Of a stretch of 22,048 nt of DNA, positions 14,754 to 20,135 are shown in pieces (the stretch's first letter is position 1; every line of letters begins with the position of its first letter). A program made the translations under genes and the position numbers. The stretch is from a virus, in IMG/VR virus record IMGVR_UViG_3300029989_000166, positions 1-22,048 of that record, one strand, 5' to 3'. The notes under the pieces are model-generated. The model searched no databases, was not told the origin of the DNA, and was given only the letters and a program-made list of their open reading frames with translations.

Positions 14754-14762
14754 TAAAATATA
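14754..14762 (-). promoter_or_regulatory. Putative phage promoter element (TATATTTTA) before the exported-protein gene
   Basis: On the minus strand TATATTTTAAAGT reads from 14762 to 14750. These 13 bases are identical to those at 17233-17221 before the cassette 2 holin. The 10-bp palindrome TAAACGTTTA at 14761-14770 overlaps its upstream edge and could be an operator half-site pair. The start codon is 53 nt downstream. Confidence 0.4.
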
Positions 14763-14910
14763 AACGTTTACAGTTTGTCTGCATGTTGGCAGTATTTCTG
14801 CGGGGATTCCTATTCGGTTACGTTTACCGAAAATAATATCCAGTTAGCTTAAGTGATCAGCTTCAACTAAACTTCAACTACTTTCAAAATCCCCTTTCTC
14901 TTTTGGTTTG

Positions 14911-15017
14911 AGCCTCTTAACGGATTCGAACCGCCGACCTACTCAATGATGATACAAGGGCATTTTATGCAGATTGTACCGCTCATTGAATTGCTCTACC
15001 AACTGAGCTAAAAAGGC
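14911..15017 (-). tRNA. tRNA-like gene with a 34-nt enlarged anticodon arm; no usable anticodon loop
   Basis: All parts outside the anticodon arm are canonical: acceptor GCCTTTT/AAGAGGC with one wobble, TA at 8-9, D-arm GCTC AGTTGGTA GAGC, variable loop AGGTC, T-stem GGCGG/CCGTT with loop TTCGAAT, and discriminator T; CCA is not encoded. The total is 107 nt, exactly 34 more than a 73-nt tRNA. The anticodon arm is 51 nt instead of 17. ATTCAATGA pairs with TCATTGAGT (9 bp, one wobble), then come an internal GC/A loop, 7 bp of GGTACAA/TTGTATC, and a 16-nt apical region with a possible GCAT/ATGC. So positions 27-43 form one long hairpin and no 7-nt decoding loop is present. The string CTTGTA in the 3' arm might be a relic of a Thr(TGT) loop, but it does not fold as one. 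It lies 33 nt after the cassette 2 spanin-like gene. Confidence 0.6.
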
Positions 15018-15026
15018 AACTACAAA

Positions 15027-15036
15027 TAAAAATATA
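15027..15036 (-). promoter_or_regulatory. Putative promoter element for the tRNA-like gene
   Basis: TATATTTTTA on the minus strand, a one-base variant of the TATATTTTA motif, ends 9 nt before the predicted 5' end of the tRNA. This is the distance expected of a -7/-10 box. It lies inside the 33-nt gap after the preceding gene, so the RNA may have its own start as well as read-through from cassette 2. Confidence 0.3.
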
Positions 15037-15050
15037 AATCAAAAACACGT

Positions 15051-15722
15051 TTACTTCATTATCAAAATAGCACCGACCGCACCAACTACACCATACACCC
15101 ACTTCTCAGCCTTTTTGAAGATGCTTTCTTTCTTGTTGAGAGCTTTATTTTGTACGGCAATAGTATTATCCTTTGTAGCAATCAATCGCACTTTACTCGC
15201 GATAATGGTATCTTTAATTACAATTTGCTGCTCACCCAAGTACAATCGCCGGCTGTAGCTTTCTGCCTCAATGTTTAGATTTAGATTTGTGCTGTCAAGT
15301 GCAACATTTTCAGACCTTAGCGAATCATTAGCTTGCCTGTATGCATCTAAAAACGGTTTGCAATCTTCACCAGCGTACTGTGCCAAGCTGTCAGCTCTAT
15401 TTTTCTGTTTAGTCGCAGAAATTCCACGCTTATTTGCGATTTGCTCCCAATACACTGCACTGGTTCGTGCGGCAACTGTTTTCTTTGCCTCTTGGGCTTT
15501 CACGCTGTCAATCTCAGCGTTTTTCTTCCAAAGTTCAGCCGTTTGTACAGAATCAACTATAGAAGCTCTGAAATCGGCTGCAATGGCGTTATCTACTTTT
15601 GCCGTTACTTTGGCTTTAGAGCAACTATCCATGTGAATAGTGCCGAATCCAATTGCAAATGCAATTACGAATAGTGCGCCAATAATTATTTTTGTCTTGT
15701 AGGCGTTGAATAAATTCTTCAT
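15051..15722 (-). CDS. Spanin-like coiled-coil membrane protein of lysis cassette 2
   Basis: The 223-residue product has an N-terminal transmembrane helix (about 11-29). A long Ala/Lys/Asp-rich helical region follows (about 40-205), with heptad-like spacing and recurrent NDSLRSEN and IVIKDTIIASK-type segments. A second hydrophobic helix lies at the very C-terminus (VYGVVGAVGAILIM, about 209-222). An inner-membrane-anchored periplasmic coiled coil after holin and endolysin suggests an i-spanin-type role, by topology and context only. The C-terminal helix is unlike a classical i-spanin and could let it span both membranes as a u-spanin-like protein, or tether both ends to one membrane. It shares no clear sequence with the cassette 1 counterpart at 437-1057. 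Confidence 0.55.
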   Translation of the reverse strand: MKNLFNAYKTKIIIGALFVIAFAIGFGTIHMDSCSKAKVTAKVDNAIAADFRASIVDSVQTAELWKKNAEIDSVKAQEAKKTVAARTSAVYWEQIANKRGISATKQKNRADSLAQYAGEDCKPFLDAYRQANDSLRSENVALDSTNLNLNIEAESYSRRLYLGEQQIVIKDTIIASKVRLIATKDNTIAVQNKALNKKESIFKKAEKWVYGVVGAVGAILIMK

Positions 15723-15724
15723 GA

Positions 15725-15859
15725 TTATTTATCTTTTAAAAATTCAGTAACTAAATCAATTGCTTTCCCGATCTCTTTAGGGTCAGGATGTTCCATTTCA
15801 GCGCCACGTCTCCAATTATTGTAATTAATCAGTATTTCTCTGGCTTGTTGAATTGTCAT
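15725..15859 (-). CDS. 44-residue conserved-looking small protein
   Basis: ATG at 15859-15857 overlaps the amidase stop as ATGA, giving an open frame to TAA at 15727-15725. The protein begins MTIQQAREILINYNNWRRG and ends AIDLVTEFLKDK, with EHPDPKEIG between. A short helix, the NxWRRG motif, a proline/acidic link to xEIGxAID, then a second helix is a pattern that I associate with small proteins of Bacteroidota phages. Function is unknown. The start/stop coupling, and a stop only 2 nt before the next gene's ATG, argue strongly that it is real. Confidence 0.7.
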   Translation of the reverse strand: MTIQQAREILINYNNWRRGAEMEHPDPKEIGKAIDLVTEFLKDK

Positions 15860-16512
15860 ACGTTCAAATTTTTAAGCAGTTTTACAATACGTTCGTCAGG
15901 ATAAAGATCCGATTTATCAGCTCTAAAGTTGGAATGAGAATATACGCCAGAAATACCTTGCAATGCATCAAAACTAACATCGAAATTGCCGTCCTTAAGT
16001 CCATTATTTTCAATGCCGTTAGCTTTCATGAGAATAGGAAGCAACTCGGCTAATGCTTGAATTTGAGCAAACGAATAGCGTTGAAAGTATTTAAACCCTC
16101 TCCAATTGCATTTCACCACTTCAAGTGTGTTGCTGATCGGTTTTCCGTAGGCATTGAAATACACACCGTCCTTTTCGGTAAGCCCGCCCCAACAATCCAA
16201 TTCAATACCAATCGAATGCTTATTAAGTAGCAGATTACGTTCTGCAAAATCCTCAAATTTCATTTTCTTCAAATCGGCTTCTTTTACGCCAAGGTGATGC
16301 GCCCATTGATTTGATGGAAAGCACTTGTTTATAGTTCCGTCAATGCCAATTATAGCATAGGTAGCAATGCGAGCTGTATCTGATTTCCACGAGTCCATAT
16401 CACCAATGGCCGACTCCGGGTTACTTACAGTATGGTGCAATACGATTTGATTTTTTACCTCAACTACTGGGTAGTACTGACTTTTGTCAATAGGTGTTTC
16501 TTTGATTTTCAT
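15856..16512 (-). CDS. N-acetylmuramoyl-L-alanine amidase, Amidase_2 family (endolysin of cassette 2)
   Basis: The 218-residue T7-lysozyme-type zinc amidase has the strand IVLHHTVS with zinc ligand His26 (His27 adjacent), then SDTARIATYAIIGIDGTI, QWAHHLG and IGIELDCWG with Glu104. The closing YSHSNFRADKSDLYPD supplies His193 and probably Asp202, with Lys200 near the active site. It cuts the same bond as the 1284-1883 amidase but belongs to an unrelated fold family. A 15-residue upstream extension is open, but I chose the ATG at 16512: it sits 2 nt after the preceding stop and starts the conserved MKIKETPID. No signal peptide is seen, in keeping with holin-dependent release. Confidence 0.9.
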   Translation of the reverse strand: MKIKETPIDKSQYYPVVEVKNQIVLHHTVSNPESAIGDMDSWKSDTARIATYAIIGIDGTINKCFPSNQWAHHLGVKEADLKKMKFEDFAERNLLLNKHSIGIELDCWGGLTEKDGVYFNAYGKPISNTLEVVKCNWRGFKYFQRYSFAQIQALAELLPILMKANGIENNGLKDGNFDVSFDALQGISGVYSHSNFRADKSDLYPDERIVKLLKNLNV

Positions 16513-16514
16513 GA

Positions 16515-16739
16515 TTATTCTTTGGTTAGTTTGGCAGTTCCGGCTATTGCTACACACGCTGCAACGACATAGCCAAGTACACTGATTAGGGTTTGATTGA
16601 GGTTGAGCGACATGGTGCCGTTAGTGACAAGTACTGCAGCAGCAGAACCCCCAACCGAAAGCGCATAGTCTTTCAACTTTTTGAAGAAAGCGGGCGATTT
16701 TGCTTTCCAACGTTCTATAAAAATGTTAGTTTTTTTCAT
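16515..16739 (-). CDS. Small two-TM holin-like protein of lysis cassette 2
   Basis: The 74-residue protein has a basic amphipathic start (MKKTNIFIERWKAKSPAFF, then KKLKDY) and two hydrophobic segments at about 28-42 and 50-68, with a short polar linker and a basic tail. The pattern of basic helix followed by a Gly/Ala-rich TM pair is common beside endolysins in Bacteroidota phages and suggests a holin or antiholin. It overlaps the upstream holin gene by 14 nt and is 2 nt from the amidase start. It mirrors the 77-residue protein of cassette 1 in size and topology. Confidence 0.6.
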   Translation of the reverse strand: MKKTNIFIERWKAKSPAFFKKLKDYALSVGGSAAAVLVTNGTMSLNLNQTLISVLGYVVAACVAIAGTAKLTKE

Positions 16740-17187
16740 TTTTCAATCCGATATATTGTTTTAAACTAGAAAATATCTGTGTTGTAAGCACTTCGTATAT
16801 CAATGATATGGGTTGCGACTTCGGCCAATACAGTTTTGCGTTCCGAAATGTATTTGTGAGATAGTAGTAAGAAACTACATAGGTAATGGCATTAATTCCT
16901 TTCTTCCCTAGCCATTCGTCACCCATAAGTCGTGGAATAAGGTAAATAAATAGGGCTGCCATCCCGAAAAAGCCAATTTGTTTAATCGAATCAAAAGCCT
17001 TCGTAATACTAAACTCTGTGTTATTCGCTTTTTTATCGGTTTTCATTCCCATTAAGAAATTTCCTAACCACGATATAAAAAGGACTATGAAAACATAATA
17101 TATCGGACTAATTATAGCTAATGCTGTTATCCACACCGAATACAGAAAGGATTTTAATACGTTATCCCAGTACAGATCGAGGTTCAT
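16726..17187 (-). CDS. Phage holin-like membrane protein (first gene of lysis cassette 2)
   Basis: The 153-residue protein has hydrophobic segments at about 12-45 (probably two helices with a tight turn), 68-87 and 97-112, and a polar C-terminal helix. The segment IVLFISWLGNFLMGMKTDKK resembles the first helix and exit loop of the phage holin 4 type. Its position at the head of an operon with a small 2-TM protein and an amidase supports a holin. Sequence similarity to the 169-residue holin of cassette 1 is weak at most. The putative promoter TATATTTTA lies 38 nt upstream. Confidence 0.6.
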   Translation of the reverse strand: MNLDLYWDNVLKSFLYSVWITALAIISPIYYVFIVLFISWLGNFLMGMKTDKKANNTEFSITKAFDSIKQIGFFGMAALFIYLIPRLMGDEWLGKKGINAITYVVSYYYLTNTFRNAKLYWPKSQPISLIYEVLTTQIFSSLKQYIGLKNEKN

Positions 17188-17224
17188 AGGCGTTTACAAC
17201 TTAAAAGGTGAATTTATTTTACTT

Positions 17225-17233
17225 TAAAATATA
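17225..17233 (-). promoter_or_regulatory. Putative promoter element of lysis cassette 2
   Basis: On the minus strand TATATTTTAAAGT reads from 17233 to 17221 and matches 14762-14750 exactly over 13 nt. It is divergent from the plus-strand copy at 17253-17261, so the 89-nt gap between the two operons would carry back-to-back promoters. Confidence 0.4.
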
Positions 17234-17252
17234 GTTTCTCATTTTTTTTGAA

Positions 17253-17261
17253 TATATTTTA
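17253..17261 (+). promoter_or_regulatory. Putative promoter element of the tail chaperone operon
   Basis: TATATTTTA on the plus strand lies 15 nt before the ATG at 17277 and would give a leader of only about 10 nt. A T8-G tract (17242-17250) lies just upstream. The tape measure copy of the motif also has a T-tract plus G upstream, inside the terminator hairpin. Confidence 0.4.
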
Positions 17262-17276
17262 CTTGAAAATCAATCT

Positions 17277-17795
17277 ATGAGTGTACAATTTCTTTTTCAA
17301 CTGGAAGCCGATACGATTACCGAAAAGCCGGTGCGTATTCCTTTCGATTTTCCCGACAAATCGAGCGTCCCTGAAGGGCAAGTAATCGATGATATTATAA
17401 CTATCAATCCACTAACCACCCGCACATGGTTCGCCATCAAACCGCTGATACTGCGAATTGAAAAAGAAGATTTTGAAGCGTTGCTGGAAGCGGAAGGAAA
17501 GGTTATCCCGGAGTATGATTTAATTCAGCTAATGGCAAAATATGACGAACTACTATTTGATATTATCTGCATTGGCATACACAATAAAAAAACGGATCCA
17601 CCGGCATGGTTTCGGGAAGTGCTGAAAGACAATAGTATTTGGAAGGATATTTATATTTTGCTGAATGCCGTATTGTACCGGGTCGGTTACAACCCTTTTT
17701 ACAACTCTATCACGACATTGAGGAACGTGAGTCCATTGACAGAGCCGGAGTTAATAGCCGCTCAAAAAAACCTCGAAAGCTGGACCAACCAGTAA
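17277..17795 (+). CDS. Tail assembly chaperone, short form (gpG-like)
   Basis: The 172-residue product has the beta-rich start and helical body (EKEDFEALLEAEGKVIPEYD) expected of a tail chaperone that coats the tape measure protein before tube polymerisation. Identification rests on size, a following out-of-frame ORF reachable by a -1 slip, and position between tail tube and tape measure genes. The heptamer A AAA AAC lies 7 codons before the stop codon. Unlike its neighbours it is on the plus strand, with its own promoter-like element and a shared terminator at 18067-18103. Confidence is high that the G/GT pair is real, moderate that its role is the classical one. Confidence 0.75.
   Translation: MSVQFLFQLEADTITEKPVRIPFDFPDKSSVPEGQVIDDIITINPLTTRTWFAIKPLILRIEKEDFEALLEAEGKVIPEYDLIQLMAKYDELLFDIICIGIHNKKTDPPAWFREVLKDNSIWKDIYILLNAVLYRVGYNPFYNSITTLRNVSPLTEPELIAAQKNLESWTNQ
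17765..17792 (+). promoter_or_regulatory. Programmed -1 ribosomal frameshift site
   Basis: The slippery heptamer A AAA AAC occupies 17765-17771 in the zero frame (codons CAA AAA AAC), the canonical X XXY YYZ form. After an 8-nt spacer a small hairpin CTGG-ACCAA-CCAG (17780-17792, extendable by one G-U pair) could act as stimulator, though it is weak. Slipping back one base places the ribosome in the frame that is open to 18067. Confidence 0.8.
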
Positions 17796-18067
17796 GTATG
17801 TTTATGTTTTTAGTGAACTGTAACGAAGCATTTGGATATACCCATGAACAAACGTTGGATAGCAGTTACTCACTTCTTCAGTGTATGTTGTCAGAATATA
17901 GCTACATGTGGAACGAACGCAATGCCGACACTAATACTGAAAATGGAGAAATAGAAGGCAAAGACTTTGAATGGGTAGAGCTACCCGATTTCAATGATCC
18001 AACCAAAACGAATCGATACAAGAAATACAAAGATGTTGGTGGCCGAATAGGCAATTCCAATAACTAA
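17771..18067 (+). CDS. Tail chaperone T-domain, read by -1 frameshift (gpGT-like fusion)
   Basis: This frame continues the upstream ORF after a -1 slip: 165 zero-frame residues joined to 98 residues starting PRKLDQPVSMFMF, giving a fusion of about 263. The T part has a short helical segment (CNEAFGYTHEQTLDSSYSLL) and an acidic stretch (ENGEIEGKDFEWVELPDF). In phages such as lambda the G domain binds the tape measure and the T domain recruits tail tube subunits, so the minor fusion is essential. An ATG at 17798 could also allow independent initiation of the last 89 residues. The frame is open further upstream only as a shadow of the G gene. Confidence 0.75.
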   Translation, partial: PRKLDQPVSMFMFLVNCNEAFGYTHEQTLDSSYSLLQCMLSEYSYMWNERNADTNTENGEIEGKDFEWVELPDFNDPTKTNRYKKYKDVGGRIGNSNN

Positions 18068-18103
18068 AAAAATCCTCTGCAAATAGTTTGCAGAGTATTT
18101 TTT
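18067..18103. terminator. Bidirectional terminator between chaperone operon and tail tube gene
   Basis: CTCTGCAAA (18075-18083) pairs with TTTGCAGAG (18087-18095) around a TAG loop. After one C/T mismatch the stem continues with 7 bp of A/T pairs, so both strands have a U-tract. It separates the convergent stop codons at 18065-18067 and 18120. Confidence 0.85.
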
Positions 18104-18119
18104 GTTTAATGATTTACGT

Positions 18120-18668
18120 TTACACTGCAGCCAACACTTCTCTCGAAAAAGCAGGCTTTACAATTCCAGCGGCTGTAATAGCAGCATTTTTGTACCAGCG
18201 CACTAAAAGTAATTCGGGTTTATCAGAACCCGGTGCTTGGCTAATCTTAGCCATTACCCTTGCGTTTACAATAGTATAAACGACTTTAGTACCTTTATGT
18301 ACCTGAGTTTCGCATTGGAATGTTTTACTGATATCAGGAACAGTTGTAGGTTCGAACCAAATATCTTTTGGACTACCTTCTGTACCTGTATCATGGATTC
18401 CACCTGCTAAAATGGCAATTAAATCATTGCTTGGACTAACATAAGCGCACTCAATAAAATCGGTTGTGTCTTTTACAAACGTTGAATAGTAGGGGTCATT
18501 ACTTCCCTCTTGATCAATCTTGACCTCTTTGGGGTCAGAAAAATTGAATACAACCGAACCTTTGAATGGTAATGGAAGATCGACTAAAGTAGTCGCTGCA
18601 ACTCCATCTCCGGGAGTGCCATAACGCGTAGCAGCTACGCCCATGGCGATTGGTTTTACTTCTGGCAT
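18120..18668 (-). CDS. Major tail tube protein
   Basis: The 182-residue protein has the composition and length of siphophage tail tube proteins: a Gly-rich start (AATRYGTPGDGVAATTLVDL), a beta hairpin with acidic turns (VFNFSDPKEVKIDQEGSNDP), and further strands to a PELLLVRWYKNAAIT end. It follows four neck genes and precedes the chaperone region, the usual slot. It forms hexameric rings around the tape measure. The unit ends here at the 18067-18103 terminator. Confidence 0.75.
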   Translation of the reverse strand: MPEVKPIAMGVAATRYGTPGDGVAATTLVDLPLPFKGSVVFNFSDPKEVKIDQEGSNDPYYSTFVKDTTDFIECAYVSPSNDLIAILAGGIHDTGTEGSPKDIWFEPTTVPDISKTFQCETQVHKGTKVVYTIVNARVMAKISQAPGSDKPELLLVRWYKNAAITAAGIVKPAFSREVLAAV

Positions 18669-18674
18669 AATTTT

Positions 18675-19055
18675 TTATTTATCTGTTGAAATTAATACTC
18701 TTATATTGATACAATCAAATCCTTGTTTAGCTTCCGGTATCCTGGCACTGAATGATATTTCAGGCGATAAATACTTTCCACTAACATTGGTTAGGCCATC
18801 TAAGGCAGTTCGAACAGCACGCTTTACTGTTTTCATTTTAGCACGATCAACCATTCCATTATCGGCAAGCTTAATGAAGATATTGATGTTTACCGGAACT
18901 ACGTTGATATAGTCAAGTTCATTGAACTGAAGATTGTTTATCACAATGTGATTAGTTGTTTCTCCAGTCTTAGAACTGTCTTTATAAACTATAAGTCCTG
19001 TATTTGCTGCGTTCACAACATTGTAAACAGCATCTATTACATCGAATTCATCCAT
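18675..19055 (-). CDS. Tail completion / terminator protein
   Basis: The 126-residue protein lies immediately before the tail tube gene, the position of the lambda gpU-type tail terminator that caps the tube and joins it to the head. It opens with an acidic helix (MDEFDVIDAVYNVVNA), followed by strands and a long basic helix (DRAKMKTVKRAVRTALDGL), then strands to the end, consistent with the gpU-like alpha/beta fold. Start and upstream stop overlap as TAATG. Assigned on synteny, size and secondary structure. Confidence 0.6.
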   Translation of the reverse strand: MDEFDVIDAVYNVVNAANTGLIVYKDSSKTGETTNHIVINNLQFNELDYINVVPVNINIFIKLADNGMVDRAKMKTVKRAVRTALDGLTNVSGKYLSPEISFSARIPEAKQGFDCINIRVLISTDK

Positions 19056-19513
19056 TATACTCCTGCTTTTTTAAATACTGATTGAATGGCTTTTTTCATC
19101 CACTGTTCGGTTTGAATACTTGCACCGGTGATAACGTCAAGCCCTTCCATTGCTTCCACAAAAACTGAATAATTCATCCCGGCAACACCAATCAGAACCA
19201 TTCCATTATTGTAGGATTTTGCAACTTCTTTGGCAATTCTATTACCGTTTTCAATACCCTTATCCCCTTCGGTACCTTTACCTGATTTCTGAAAATTAGA
19301 ATCCAGTATTGTACCATCTGAAACAATGATATATCCAATGGAGCTTCTAAGGTTTCCGGTTTGATCCTTGTAGTTTCCTTGCTCGCGAGCAAGCTTTACA
19401 AATTGCTCTCCGGCAGCTTGAAGTAATGTATAGATTTTTGCATTTGCCTTTTTCTGAAAAATTGAAGTCCAACGATCTAAATCACTACTCGAAAACAATG
19501 GATCAAGGTTCAT
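19055..19513 (-). CDS. HK97 gp10-like neck / tail-joining protein
   Basis: The 152-residue product carries the family's two recognisable segments: DQTGNLRSSIGYIIVSDG in the middle and VAGMNYSVFVEAMEGLDVITG near the C-terminus, after an N-terminal helix (FVKLAREQG). HK97 gp10-like proteins sit at the head-tail interface. It overlaps its neighbours by 4 nt (ATGA) upstream and 1 nt downstream. Confidence 0.8.
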   Translation of the reverse strand: MNLDPLFSSSDLDRWTSIFQKKANAKIYTLLQAAGEQFVKLAREQGNYKDQTGNLRSSIGYIIVSDGTILDSNFQKSGKGTEGDKGIENGNRIAKEVAKSYNNGMVLIGVAGMNYSVFVEAMEGLDVITGASIQTEQWMKKAIQSVFKKAGV

Positions 19514-19806
19514 ACGCTAATAACTGAATGGGTTTGATACGGAGTCCAGCATATAATCGGCTTGCTTACACCAATTGCAGTTATTTCGATTTTCAAAACT
19601 CCTGGAACTGGCTTTTCTTTGGTGTAGAACTCGCCCTGTACAATTACTTCATTTCCGGCTGCATTATGCCTGATAATGTTATTAGTACTCAAGGCTTCGT
19701 ATCTTCCCATTATGGTTGATTCTGTAGGCGGTCCGGAAATCCATTCGCCATCTACCATCGAACCACTATCGCTAATCAATTTTGCAGTATGTGGGTATCT
19801 TACCAT
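19510..19806 (-). CDS. Head closure / head-tail adaptor protein
   Basis: The 98-residue, all-beta-looking protein has YPHTAKLISDSGSMVDGEW at its start and GRYEALSTNNII in the centre. It resembles head-completion (SPP1 gp16-like) stopper proteins, which open with a strand pair bearing an insertion annotation-type loop and are similar in length. It lies between the connector gene and the gp10-like gene, as in other siphophages, and overlaps the upstream gene by 7 nt. Confidence 0.65.
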   Translation of the reverse strand: MVRYPHTAKLISDSGSMVDGEWISGPPTESTIMGRYEALSTNNIIRHNAAGNEVIVQGEFYTKEKPVPGVLKIEITAIGVSKPIICWTPYQTHSVISV

Positions 19807-20129
19807 GAACTATTTGCTTTACCTCGTGGAACAACTATTTTATTCAGCGCACTTGCTTTCTCCGGCTCTCCGTTAGCGTTATACAAAGACCTTGCAGTGC
19901 TAATGTAATACGATCGTGGATAGGTTTCTGAAAGCTTGTTTTCTGAAAAGTCAGGACGATTCCCAACAAAGGCGTACAAGTCAGCAGCGCACAGATTCAC
20001 TTTCGTATCTACTTCGTCACTGTACGTGCCCGCTCCTGATATGGAGCGGACAGTAAGTACTTTAGTCAGAAAGTTAGCGGACGTATCCTCCAACCCCGGA
20101 AAAGACAATATGGCTTCTGAAATAGTCAT
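19800..20129 (-). CDS. Head-tail connector protein (DUF6706-like)
   Basis: The 109-residue, mainly helical protein begins MTISEAILSFPGLEDTSANF and has CAADLYAFVGNRPDFSENKLSE in the middle, then a Tyr-rich helix. It resembles small helical connector proteins directly downstream of capsid genes in Bacteroidota phages (DUF6706-like, by memory). The likely role is the ring between portal and stopper. It begins 6 nt after the capsid gene. Confidence 0.6.
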   Translation of the reverse strand: MTISEAILSFPGLEDTSANFLTKVLTVRSISGAGTYSDEVDTKVNLCAADLYAFVGNRPDFSENKLSETYPRSYYISTARSLYNANGEPEKASALNKIVVPRGKANSSW

Positions 20130-20135
20130 CTTCTA

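Noticed and set aside
14815-14835. Small hairpin TTCGGT/ACCGAA between exported-protein gene and tRNA
   Set aside because: Only 6 bp with no U-tract on either strand, so no support for a terminator or regulatory RNA.
14861-14880. Direct repeat CTTCAACTA (14861-14869 and 14872-14880)
   Set aside because: Two 9-nt copies 11 nt apart in a short AT-rich intergenic stretch; too few copies to call an iteron, operator or CRISPR.
14911-15017. Group I or archaeal-type intron in the tRNA
   Set aside because: The 34-nt excess is far too short for a group I intron, bacteria lack the bulge-helix-bulge splicing enzymes, and the insert forms a continuous helix with the anticodon stem.
16513-16557. 15-residue N-terminal extension of the cassette 2 amidase (MCSNSRNCQTNQRII)
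   Set aside because: It overlaps the upstream holin-like gene in another frame, and the conserved protein starts at the ATG at 16512, 2 nt after that gene's stop.
17639-17770. Upstream part of the -1 frame before the slippery site as a separate gene start
   Set aside because: The residues encoded there look like a shadow of the chaperone gene; entry by frameshift at 17765-17771 or initiation at 17798 explains the downstream frame.
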